Shown one piece after another: positions 1 to 5,771 of a stretch of 6,366 nucleotides of DNA. Below the pieces are notes generated by a model that was given only the letters and a program-made list of their open reading frames with translations, did no database searches and was not told the origin of the DNA. The translations under genes and the position numbers were made by a program. The stretch comes from Bacteroidales bacterium (GTDB taxonomy: Bacteria > Bacteroidota > Bacteroidia > Bacteroidales > UBA932), in contig JAHDRO010000384.1 of NCBI GenBank assembly GCA_018433265.1, forward strand, positions 1 to 6,366, in the 5' to 3' direction. The stretch's first letter is position 1, and each line of letters starts with the position of its first letter.

Positions 1-1433
1 ATATGGTAGACGAAAGTCTAATCGCTTACCTAAAGCAAAGCGTTGGAGAAGAATATGAAGATGAGTATCGAAAACTAATGCAATACGCCGATGAAACACT
101 AAATATAAGTGATGATGTAAAACAAGCAATAATACAATCTATTCAAAAGTGCAAAGTCTTAGACCCAGCATGTGGTTCAGGGGCTTTTCCTGTCGGAGTT
201 TTACAGCAAATGGTTCATGTTCTTTCTCAACTTGATCCCCAAAATGAGATTTGGAAAAATTTGATTCTTGAGGAGTCTGTTAAAGAATTGAGTTCCACTC
301 TGAAGGACTATACAAAAGAAGAACGAGAAGAGATCCAAATAGATATTAACCGTAGCTTCGATGATAACATTAACCGCCCCGATTATGCGCGTAAATTATA
401 CTTGATAGAAAGGTGTATTTATGGTGTCGATATTCAAAGTATTGCTGTTCAAATCTCAAAATTAAGATTTTTCATTTCTTTAGTCGTAGATCAGTGTCCG
501 ACTCATAGTCCAGAAGACAATTTTGGAATTCGTCCTCTGCCAAATCTCGAAGCAAAATTTGTTGCTGCAAACACTTTAATCGGACTTAGTAAAACGAAAA
601 CTCTTTTTGATAGTCCGGAAGTAGAAAAATTACAAGAAAAACTCAATCAAACCAATCACCGAATATTTGGAGCAAAAAGTAATAAATCTAAAAACACGTA
701 TAAAGCTCGGGTAGAAGAGTTGCAAGGTCAAATCGCAGAAAAATTGGAAGACCTTGGGGTAGTTGGCAATGACGATGCTCGGCTGATGCAACAATGGAAG
801 ATGTTTGATCAAAATGAGTCTTCTCCATTTTTCGATCCGGAATGGATGTTTGGTTTGAAAGATGGGTTTGATGTCGTTATTGGAAATCCGCCATATGTGC
901 AATTGCAAAATAATGGAGGTGAATATGCAAAACAATATGAGAAATGTGGTTTTAAAACATTTGAGCGTACAGGAGATATTTATTGTCTATTTTATGAATG
1001 TGGAGTTAATTTATTGCACAAAGGAGGTGTATTATGTTATATCACGTCTAATAAATGGATGCGTGCCGGATATGGAAAAACTACAAGAAATTTCTTTGCC
1101 ACAAAGACAAATCCTCAATTGTTAATAGATTTTTCAGGCGTAAAAGTCTTTGAGTCAGCAACAGTCGACACAAATATCTTGTTGCTAACAAAAGAAATTA
1201 ATCAAGGTAAAACTACTTGTGCCGTAACGAGTAAAGCAGCAAAAGATGGCTTTAAAAATTTGAGCGTTTTTGTGCAGCAATCTTATACCATTTGTAAGTT
1301 TACAAATTCGGATAGTTGGGTTGTGCTTTCTGCGATTGAGCAAAAAATTAAAGAAAAAATAGAATCCATTGGCGTTCCACTGAAGGATTGGATTTGCACT
1401 GTTTTTCACTGGTGGAGGGAAATATTCAATTGA
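1..1433 (+). CDS. Type IIG restriction-modification DNA methyltransferase (Eco57I-like), both ends missing
   Basis: The frame is open from the left edge. The first visible residues (MVDESLIAYL) read like the stretch after a TPR-type motif inside such enzymes, so the true start lies outside and the Met at base 3 is internal. Seen: SAM-binding motif I, DPACGSG, at residues 54-60 of the visible part, and catalytic motif IV, NPPY, at 295-298 (bases 885-896), preceded by GFDVVIG. This is the gamma-class N6-adenine methylase arrangement. In type IIG enzymes one polypeptide carries nuclease, methylase and target-recognition parts. Here family similarity stops after GVPLKDW (about base 1391). The last 14 residues, ICTVFHWWREIFN, are not family-like and come from reading the neighbouring doxDA sequence out of frame. 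The C-terminal target-recognition domain is absent, so specific methylation or cleavage is unlikely. The N-terminal nuclease part cannot be judged from this window. Confidence 0.85.
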   Translation, partial: MVDESLIAYLKQSVGEEYEDEYRKLMQYADETLNISDDVKQAIIQSIQKCKVLDPACGSGAFPVGVLQQMVHVLSQLDPQNEIWKNLILEESVKELSSTLKDYTKEEREEIQIDINRSFDDNINRPDYARKLYLIERCIYGVDIQSIAVQISKLRFFISLVVDQCPTHSPEDNFGIRPLPNLEAKFVAANTLIGLSKTKTLFDSPEVEKLQEKLNQTNHRIFGAKSNKSKNTYKARVEELQGQIAEKLEDLGVVGNDDARLMQQWKMFDQNESSPFFDPEWMFGLKDGFDVVIGNPPYVQLQNNGGEYAKQYEKCGFKTFERTGDIYCLFYECGVNLLHKGGVLCYITSNKWMRAGYGKTTRNFFATKTNPQLLIDFSGVKVFESATVDTNILLLTKEINQGKTTCAVTSKAAKDGFKNLSVFVQQSYTICKFTNSDSWVVLSAIEQKIKEKIESIGVPLKDWICTVFHWWREIFN

Positions 1434-1452
1434 TAATTGTTTACTCAAAAAG

Positions 1453-1992
1453 ATGCCGGAGTCTAGACTAAAGTTGTTTTCTTGGATTGGATCTGGGTCC
1501 CTTCCTTTAAATATGAAAACAATACAACGAATAGCAATTTCGGGAACAATCGTTATATTCTTTATGACCTTGTTCACAAACCAATATTTTCATAATGGAG
1601 TATGGGGGAATCTTCACAACAAGTCGGTTAAACCCATTGTAGAGATATCAGATGCTAGCTTGACAAACAAGGGATTATCCTTTACGATATTCAGGGTAGA
1701 AGGAGCAGATGTATACGGTTCTTTCCTGATTGGCATTGAACTGAAGGATAAAGAGGGTAATATTGTTATTAATAAAAGTGGATCAGAATTATCGATGTTT
1801 CCCGAGACGAACATCAGCAATTATTACGTTGCAAAAGTTACTCCGGGAAAACACAGTTTGGTAATACCTTTAGGTAGCAAAGCCGTATTGACTATAGATG
1901 ATGAGCGTCTTCATGCCTTAGAAAAGGGTGAATACAAACTGACCCTTACTGATATTAGCGGAATAACATGGTCTCAACTAATTATTTACTGA
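1453..1992 (+). CDS. DoxD-DoxA-type membrane protein, 5'-truncated: DoxA (TQO small subunit) domain remains
   Basis: The frame is open from about 1387, before the first ATG (1453). The upstream residues GFALFFTGGGKYSID resemble the last membrane helix of a DoxX/DoxD protein, so this is the 3' part of a longer DoxD-DoxA fusion gene cut at the junction with the methylase. Within 1453-1992: a hydrophobic segment at residues 26-42, then HNGVWGNLHNKS (47-58), YGSFLIGIEL (88-97), NYYVAKVTPGKHSLVIPLG (123-141) and DISGITW (167-173). I recall this pattern from the DoxA domain (small subunit of archaeal thiosulfate:quinone oxidoreductase), which in Bacteroidetes is often fused behind DoxD. If translated on its own, likely starts are ATG 1453 or ATG 1513 (MKTIQRIAISG, a membrane anchor); neither has a clear ribosome site. 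The domain would face the periplasm. With most of DoxD missing, oxidoreductase function is doubtful. The family assignment is from memory. Confidence 0.68.
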   Translation: MPESRLKLFSWIGSGSLPLNMKTIQRIAISGTIVIFFMTLFTNQYFHNGVWGNLHNKSVKPIVEISDASLTNKGLSFTIFRVEGADVYGSFLIGIELKDKEGNIVINKSGSELSMFPETNISNYYVAKVTPGKHSLVIPLGSKAVLTIDDERLHALEKGEYKLTLTDISGITWSQLIIY

Positions 1993-1995
1993 TAA

Positions 1996-2031
1996 AAAGT
2001 GTTAGTCTGCTTATCGGCAGACTAACACTTT
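1996..2031. terminator. Bidirectional hairpin terminator between convergent genes
   Basis: A perfect 15-bp inverted repeat, 1996-2010 and 2017-2031, has a 6-base loop (TTATCG). It lies 4 bases after the doxDA stop and 16 bases after the end of the convergent nifX-like gene. On the minus strand the stem runs into a TTTTT tract, the usual form of an intrinsic terminator. On the plus strand it is followed by the weaker TTTCTTT. It probably serves both genes. Confidence 0.85.
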
Positions 2032-2046
2032 CTTTGCATCCTTGTA

Positions 2047-2415
2047 TCAGTGATGTTCACACTGATGGCCTTCCTCATGATGATTACACCCCTCTCCCGA
2101 ATCAGTCACTTTACCGTCTAAGAAGTCATTGATTAGCCCTGTTACATTTCCGGAACATCCACGATATACTTTTATCCCATGTTTTGTTAGGATATTTAAT
2201 GCGCCTGTTCCCATATTACCGGCAAGCATAATTGTTACATCCTTGTCTTGTAGGACCGAGGCGATATTACTTTTGCAGCCACATCCCTGAGGAGAAGCTA
2301 ACGTCTCGGTACTTTCTATATTTTTATTCTCTCCGATGGTAAATATAGAATAGGATTCACAATGTCCGAAATGATTATCAACAGCATTCGCTCTTGTTGG
2401 TATTGCAATTTTCAT
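2047..2415 (-). CDS. NifX/NifB-like (dinitrogenase FeMo-cofactor biosynthesis family) protein with Cys/His-rich tail
   Basis: 122 residues, a single-domain member of the family named after the cofactor-binding domain of NifX and NifB; most members outside nitrogen fixers have no defined function. Seen: N-terminal strand MKIAIPT, then HFGHC (15-19), SPQGCGC (41-47), LAGNMGTGAL (64-73) followed by HGIKVYRGC (79-87), matching the family's beta-alpha-beta layout. The last 13 residues (C110 to H122) hold two Cys and six His, and with Cys45, Cys47 and Cys87 suggest metal or iron-sulfur cluster binding (inference). The start ATG (2415-2413) overlaps the stop of the gene before it as ATGA, so the two are probably translationally coupled. 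It is the last gene of the UPF0251-nifX-nifX operon and ends at the 1996-2031 hairpin. No nitrogenase genes are visible, so a role in iron-sulfur handling is more likely than nitrogen fixation. Confidence 0.88.
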   Translation of the reverse strand: MKIAIPTRANAVDNHFGHCESYSIFTIGENKNIESTETLASPQGCGCKSNIASVLQDKDVTIMLAGNMGTGALNILTKHGIKVYRGCSGNVTGLINDFLDGKVTDSGEGCNHHEEGHQCEHH

Positions 2416-2738
2416 AACTTTTGATTTTTTAATTGATTGATAATTTCACTTACTATTTTTGTTCTCTGTGGAATGATTATCTGGATGTTTTTTTCTCTTA
2501 ATAAAACAGTCGTTATAGTACCAAAACGACCTGATAGGACAGTATCAACATTTAGTTCAAGTAAGAAATTTATAGTTTTTATTCCCGCATTCTGTTTTCC
2601 CGCCCCTGCTATATTCTCGATAAATATCACCTCTTCTGTATCCGCATTATACAAACAGAAGCATTGGCTTCGTCCAAAGTTTTCCGAAACCGGCTGATCC
2701 AAATCGTCTTTTTTATCTGTTGAAATCGCAATAATCAT
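2412..2738 (-). CDS. NifX/NifB-like small protein
   Basis: 108 residues from the same family as the next gene in the operon, but clearly diverged from it. Seen: MIIAISTD at the N-terminus, PVSENFGRSQCF (16-27) in the place of the family's VSxxFGR motif, then GIKTINFLLE and NVDTVLSGRFG, the usual helix and strand of the fold. It has Cys26 and Cys28 but lacks the CGC motif and Cys/His tail of its partner, so the two may differ in metal binding. Its ATG (2738-2736) follows the UPF0251 stop (TAA, 2741-2739) with no gap, and its own TGA overlaps the next ATG. This fixes the start and argues for one transcript with coupled translation. The function is unknown beyond the family. Confidence 0.85.
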   Translation of the reverse strand: MIIAISTDKKDDLDQPVSENFGRSQCFCLYNADTEEVIFIENIAGAGKQNAGIKTINFLLELNVDTVLSGRFGTITTVLLREKNIQIIIPQRTKIVSEIINQLKNQKL

Positions 2739-3140
2739 TTACTCAAATTTATTTAATGTAATCTCTTTACTCTTGCAAAGGGGACAGCTCTTTCCACCTA
2801 TATTTTTTAGAGTAAATATAATTTCGCATTTATCACACGTGTACCATTCTGCAATCAAGCTATCTCCTCCCTCATAAGTAATCGGTAAGCCTTCAATGAA
2901 TGCCCGTGCAATTTTAGATCGAACACTTTCATAAATACGGGTAAATGTAGGGCGTGAGATATTCATTAATTCTGCCGCTTCTGCTTGAGTCAAATGTTCA
3001 TAGTCACATAACTTGAGAGCCTCGTATTCTTCAATATTTATCATGACTTTACTACGTTTTTCGTTAAGTACTCCGAATGGCTTGAATCCTCCAAAACAAG
3101 GAGCCATCTGGACTAGTCTCTTTTTCTTTATTCGAGCCAT
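2739..3140 (-). CDS. UPF0251 (DUF134) family DNA-binding protein
   Basis: 133 residues. Seen: a basic N-terminus, then APCFGGFKPFG (13-23), the family's usual opening; a helix-turn-helix at about 47-75 with LTQAEAAELMNISRPTFTR, recalling sigma-70 region 4; and a C-terminal zinc ribbon with CDKC (102-105) and CPLC (119-122). Proteins of this family are predicted DNA-binding regulators. The frequent genomic linkage to NifX-like or Mrp/NBP35-type iron-sulfur genes is my recollection. It heads a three-gene operon with zero spacing to the next gene. A -7 box lies about 32 bases upstream and a near-perfect 28-bp palindrome covers the region just above it, so self-regulation is likely (inference). 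The zinc ribbon could sense or structurally bind a metal. Confidence 0.9.
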   Translation of the reverse strand: MARIKKKRLVQMAPCFGGFKPFGVLNEKRSKVMINIEEYEALKLCDYEHLTQAEAAELMNISRPTFTRIYESVRSKIARAFIEGLPITYEGGDSLIAEWYTCDKCEIIFTLKNIGGKSCPLCKSKEITLNKFE

Positions 3141-3171
3141 AAATATTATTTGATTGCGGTTTTAAAACATT

Positions 3172-3179
3172 CAAAGATA
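3172..3179 (-). promoter_or_regulatory. Bacteroides-type -7 promoter box for the UPF0251-nifX operon
   Basis: On the minus strand 3179-3172 reads TATCTTTG, an exact match to the Bacteroides -7 consensus TAnnTTTG. It would place transcription start near 3165, giving a leader of about 25 bases before the ATG at 3140. No clear -33 TTTG is visible; that position falls inside the palindrome at 3182-3209, which suggests an activator-dependent or tightly repressed promoter. Confidence 0.6.
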
Positions 3180-3181
3180 AT

Positions 3182-3209
3182 ATTATTATGAACATATGTT
3201 CGTAATAAT
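3182..3209. promoter_or_regulatory. 28-bp palindromic operator upstream of UPF0251
   Basis: 13 of 14 base pairs are symmetric. The core is the perfect 12-mer GAACATATGTTC (3190-3201), flanked by ATTATTA and TAATAAT; the one mismatch pairs T3189 with G3202. It begins two bases upstream of the -7 box and covers the -33 region of the UPF0251 operon. The likeliest binder is UPF0251 itself, acting as a dimer (inference). It also lies about 114 bases from the divergent tolC start and could influence that gene. Confidence 0.65.
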
Positions 3210-3233
3210 GCAATAAATAATATTTTACTATAT

Positions 3234-3298
3234 TTTCCTGTGGAAATTTGTTTCTTTGGAAAATATTATTTTCCTTTGCTGTATATTTCCAATGGAAA
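3234..3298. promoter_or_regulatory. Array of three palindromes in the tolC promoter region
   Basis: Three sites are seen: TTTCC-TGT-GGAAA (3234-3246), GGAAAAT-ATT-ATTTTCC (3258-3274) and TTTCC-AAT-GGAAA (3286-3298). Their centres are at 3240, 3266 and 3292, each 26 bp apart, and the half-sites are mirror-symmetric about 3266. This is the organisation of a multi-dimer operator controlling the tolC gene 25 bases downstream. The regulator is not encoded nearby in an obvious way. A weak -7-like TATATTTC (3282-3289) overlaps the third site, consistent with repression. Confidence 0.6.
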
Positions 3299-3322
3299 AT
3301 AAAATAAACGATAATAAAGAAC

Positions 3323-4720
3323 ATGATAAAAATGAAAAGAGCGATAATTATTACATTAAGTGTGATTTGGCTTGGCTTCTCTATCCAGGCGCAAAATTCA
3401 CCATACATCACCGTTGATAAAGCTGTAGAAATAGCAGTGAAAAATAACAGTAATGTGAAAATGTCCGATTTAGATGGCAAAGTAGCGAATGCAAATTATC
3501 ATCAAACAGATGCCGTATTCCTTCCTCAAATTACGGTAGGGTATACTGCTTTAAGTACCAATAATCCATTGAATGCATTTGGCTTTTTGCTACAACAAGA
3601 ATCTGTTACAGCTATGGATTTCGATCCTGCCAAGCTAAACAATCCGGGAGCCAGCCAAAATTACAGTACGCAGGTAGAGGCTAAGCTACCATTGCTGAAT
3701 ATGGACATGATTTATGCACGGAAAGGGGCAAAAGCTAACGAAGAAGTCTATAGACATAAGGTCGAACGAACTAAAGAATATATTGAGTTTGAAGTGCGAA
3801 AAGCATATACTCAATTACAAATGTCGTATCAGGCTCGAAACATTCTTCAAAAATCATTAGATGATGTGAAACAAATACATCAATCAGTTTCCAATTTTTA
3901 TAATCAAGGATTAGTTCAAAAATCGGATGTGTTGAATGCTCAGGTACAGGTGAATACGATTGAGGCAGCCCTGGCAAAAGCTGAAAGTAATATACATAAT
4001 GCTTCCGACGGGCTACGGCTTTTGATGGGACAGGATGCTAACGATGAAGTGTATACAACAGATTCCTTGTCCCAACAGATGAGCCTGTATCAAGCCGCTG
4101 AACTTTCATCTTTTCGTTCCGATATAATGGCGTTAAACAAGGCTGTGAATGCAACTGATATGATGGTAAAATCGTCACAAATGGCATTCCTGCCACGTAT
4201 CAATGCTTTCGGTTCGTATGGACTGAATGATTCTAAAGCCTTCAAATTCCGTAATGATTCTTATTTGGTAGGTATAAATCTAAGCTGGACAATATTTTCC
4301 GGCAATCAGAATCGGAGTAAGATGAAGTCTGCACAATTTCAACGTGATAAAATGCAAGAAGAGCTCAATCTGCACATCAAAAAAGAAGAACTGGAGCTAA
4401 ATAAAACTAAGCGAGATCTGACCGATTTGCAAATAGAGATAAACAAGCAAAATACAAGTGTAGGGCAAGCCGACGAAGCCTTACGTATTCTAACCAATCG
4501 CCATCATGAAGGTTTAGCCAGCACCACTGACCTGTTGATGGCTCAAGCGCAACTTTCGCAACAGAAACTCCTGCTATCACAGTCCATCATGTCATATAAT
4601 ATCACAGAGGCATATGTCTGTGGTTCCGTTGTTAAAAATACCCTGATAATGCAACGCATAAATCAGTTCTATCAGGGAGGCTTTACTGCCTGTCCAATTC
4701 AGTTTTGGCAGGTCTCTTAA
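3323..4720 (+). CDS. TolC-family outer-membrane efflux channel, C-terminal end replaced
   Basis: Outer-membrane factor that forms the exit duct of tripartite efflux pumps or type I secretion systems. Seen: a signal peptide at 1-24 (MKRAIIITLSVIWLGFS then IQAQ); a first repeat with VDKAVEIAVKNNSNVKMS, FLPQITVGYTALS and long amphipathic helices; and a second repeat with SQMAFLPRINAFGSYG, SYLVGINLSWTIFSG and the helix ending RHHEGLASTTDLLMAQAQLS. This is the twofold alpha-barrel/beta-barrel layout. The start could be ATG 3323 or ATG 3332; AAAGAA (3316-3321) is better spaced for 3332. Native sequence runs to ...MSYNITEAY (residue 431, base 4615), within about ten residues of the usual end. The last 34 residues come from reading the antisense of rteC and are not family-like. 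Folding may survive, but the C-terminus is abnormal. Expected partners (a periplasmic adaptor and inner-membrane transporter) do not follow. Confidence 0.88.
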   Translation: MIKMKRAIIITLSVIWLGFSIQAQNSPYITVDKAVEIAVKNNSNVKMSDLDGKVANANYHQTDAVFLPQITVGYTALSTNNPLNAFGFLLQQESVTAMDFDPAKLNNPGASQNYSTQVEAKLPLLNMDMIYARKGAKANEEVYRHKVERTKEYIEFEVRKAYTQLQMSYQARNILQKSLDDVKQIHQSVSNFYNQGLVQKSDVLNAQVQVNTIEAALAKAESNIHNASDGLRLLMGQDANDEVYTTDSLSQQMSLYQAAELSSFRSDIMALNKAVNATDMMVKSSQMAFLPRINAFGSYGLNDSKAFKFRNDSYLVGINLSWTIFSGNQNRSKMKSAQFQRDKMQEELNLHIKKEELELNKTKRDLTDLQIEINKQNTSVGQADEALRILTNRHHEGLASTTDLLMAQAQLSQQKLLLSQSIMSYNITEAYVCGSVVKNTLIMQRINQFYQGGFTACPIQFWQVS

Positions 4721-5284
4721 GATGTCGCCTTGTTCTATATTATAATTATGGAGTTGGTCTTCGATATAGACCTGTATCAAATCATTAGCCATTATCTTGG
4801 CTACCTTGTAATCGTGAGAAGTGGAAAAGCTCTGGTCAGATTCAAAATAATAGGTATCTAGCCAAAGCTTTATATCATGTTTGCCTCTTACAAAGAGCTT
4901 CTCGTCGATATAGGAATTATTGCTACGATAATATTTGTAAAACTCAAGATTGTTATCAAAAAATCTTTTGAGCTTTTTCAATTCTTTGTTAAGATATTTC
5001 TTTATTGGCTTTGCTCCATAAGGCTTTCTCACTTCAATTTTGTAAATAGCATTGTAATAAATAAGTTTTGCAACAATAGTAGGTTTTTGAAATTTGAAAA
5101 AATGAATTTCTTCATCTAGATTTTTAAAGCCGTTTTTCAGGACATACTCTTTTAAATCGGACAAACTTTGAACGATCAATTTTATAACGGTTTCTGTCTT
5201 TTGTATCGAGCAGTCGGTTTCAATCTCTAATTCGTGGATGGCCGTTTCTAGTTTATGTACTGATTTGTTGAAATATTTTTCCAT
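4592..5284 (-). CDS. rteC: RteC-family conjugative-element regulator, C-terminally truncated
   Basis: RteC is the CTnDOT regulator that, downstream of RteA/RteB, switches on excision genes after tetracycline exposure; many Bacteroidales elements carry homologues. Seen: EEIHFFKFQKP (58-68), LIYYNAIYKIE, KRFFDNNLEFYKYYRS (106-121), FVRGKHDIKL, HDYKVAKIMANDL (157-169) and WTGSKASLIELIYALH (197-212) followed by GIFNNGTTDI, all hallmark stretches of the family. Family sequence ends at Ile224 (about base 4613). The final CLCDII and stop come from antisense tolC. Roughly the last 50 residues are missing, which lie in the C-terminal winged-helix DNA-binding domain, so this copy should not bind DNA normally. 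The start ATG (5284-5282) has no strong ribosome site. rteA, rteB, tetQ and excision genes are not in the window. The symbol denotes the family, not proven orthology. Confidence 0.85.
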   Translation of the reverse strand: MEKYFNKSVHKLETAIHELEIETDCSIQKTETVIKLIVQSLSDLKEYVLKNGFKNLDEEIHFFKFQKPTIVAKLIYYNAIYKIEVRKPYGAKPIKKYLNKELKKLKRFFDNNLEFYKYYRSNNSYIDEKLFVRGKHDIKLWLDTYYFESDQSFSTSHDYKVAKIMANDLIQVYIEDQLHNYNIEQGDILRDLPKLNWTGSKASLIELIYALHYQGIFNNGTTDICLCDII

Positions 5285-5341
5285 ACTGTTATTTTTAAAT
5301 CGCTAATTTACACTATCAAATTGTTTAAATTGAAAGCTAAA

Positions 5342-5377
5342 ATCGTTGGTAAAGCAAGATGAGCTATTACCAACGAT
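5342..5377 (-). terminator. Hairpin terminator following the 59-codon open frame
   Basis: The inverted repeat ATCGTTGGTAA (5342-5352) with TTACCAACGAT (5367-5377) has 11-bp perfect arms and a 14-base loop. AGC/GCT inside the loop can pair further with a bulge. On the minus strand it is followed by TTTTAG, and it starts only 3 bases after the TGA at 5383-5381. It most likely ends the gene remnant upstream and insulates rteC, whose ATG is about 57 bases further on. Confidence 0.6.
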
Positions 5378-5380
5378 GTA

Positions 5381-5560
5381 TCAGATTAGTGCGTTAATTC
5401 GTTTAAGAACTAAACATTTATTTGGTTTACTCCCAACCATTCTACCGAACTGTACGTTCAACGACTGGGAAGTATAGTTTACACCTGGACCTATATTCAG
5501 GAATGGCAGTAATGCTTTACCAGATTGCAAATAATAAGACCGACTTACCTGTAACCCTCC
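5381..5560 (-). pseudogene. 3' remnant of an unrecognised gene (59 codons)
   Basis: The minus-strand frame from 5560 to the TGA at 5383-5381 is open, with no suitable ATG near its beginning and a TAG just before it (5563-5561). The peptide includes SRSYYLQSGKALLPFLNIG and PGVNYTSQSLNVQFGRM and ends in LKRINALI. The alternating polar/apolar stretches and aromatic residues are compatible with outer-membrane beta-strands, but I recognise no family. A terminator-like hairpin directly after the stop supports a genuine 3' gene end. Low certainty; it may be chance open frame. Confidence 0.35.
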
Positions 5561-5589
5561 CTATTTTCGGTCTGGTTGTTTGACGAGTT

Positions 5590-5765
5590 TCAAATATAAA
5601 AATCTCTGTTCATAATGGGCTTTATATTTTTAAAAGCAATGGTGATATCTAAGTTATTTTGCAAAGCGATCTCAATATGACTAATTGGATCGGTAAAAAA
5701 CTCTGCCCTTTTTATCAATCCTATATTCGTGAAGTCCACCTGCTGATATCTCTTTCTGAACAGAT
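5590..5765 (-). pseudogene. C-terminal tail of an unrecognised protein
   Basis: The minus-strand frame ending at TGA 5592-5590 encodes about 59 residues, including RKRYQQVDFTNIGLIKRAEF, SHIEIALQNNLDITIAF and a KPIMNRDFYI end. Composition and rhythm look like a real protein tail, but I do not recognise it. The same frame continues upstream to 5895, but there it is an out-of-frame reading of an RND pump fragment (see the next entry). The 101-residue open frame spanning 5590-5895 is therefore best read as a chimera of two remnants rather than one gene. Confidence 0.35.
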
Positions 5766-5771
5766 CTGCTG

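Noticed and set aside
630..935. 101-residue open frame on the minus strand inside the methylase gene
   Set aside because: Antisense shadow of well-supported coding sequence (NPPY region); no family features.
862..1125. 87-residue open frame on the plus strand in another frame of the methylase
   Set aside because: Overlaps the methylase codons that carry NPPY; no recognisable domain.
1..1433. Phase-variable, invertible specificity region for the methylase
   Set aside because: No inverted repeats or recombinase gene were found near the break; the DNA after it is an unrelated doxDA gene, not an alternative recognition domain.
1185..1577. 130-residue open frame on the minus strand spanning the methylase-doxDA junction
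   Set aside because: It crosses a fusion of two recognisable plus-strand genes, so it cannot be an ancestral gene; its peptide is not family-like.
2047..2738. Nitrogen-fixation cluster
   Set aside because: Only the small NifX-like domain is present; no nitrogenase or other nif genes are visible, and the family is widespread in non-fixing anaerobes.
3142..3270. Repeated AATATTATT (3142-3150, 3179-3187, 3262-3270) as a regulatory repeat
   Set aside because: Low-complexity AT sequence, irregular spacing; easily explained by base composition.
3064..3480. 138-residue hydrophobic open frame on the minus strand over the UPF0251-tolC intergenic region
   Set aside because: It would cover the operators and both flanking gene starts; its hydrophobic appearance comes from AT-rich DNA.
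4877..5119. 80-residue plus-strand open frame opposite rteC
   Set aside because: Antisense shadow of conserved RteC motifs.
5537..5573. Inverted repeat AGACCGA / TCGGTCT with a 23-base spacer
   Set aside because: Short arms, wide spacing and no element structure between or beside them; could be chance.
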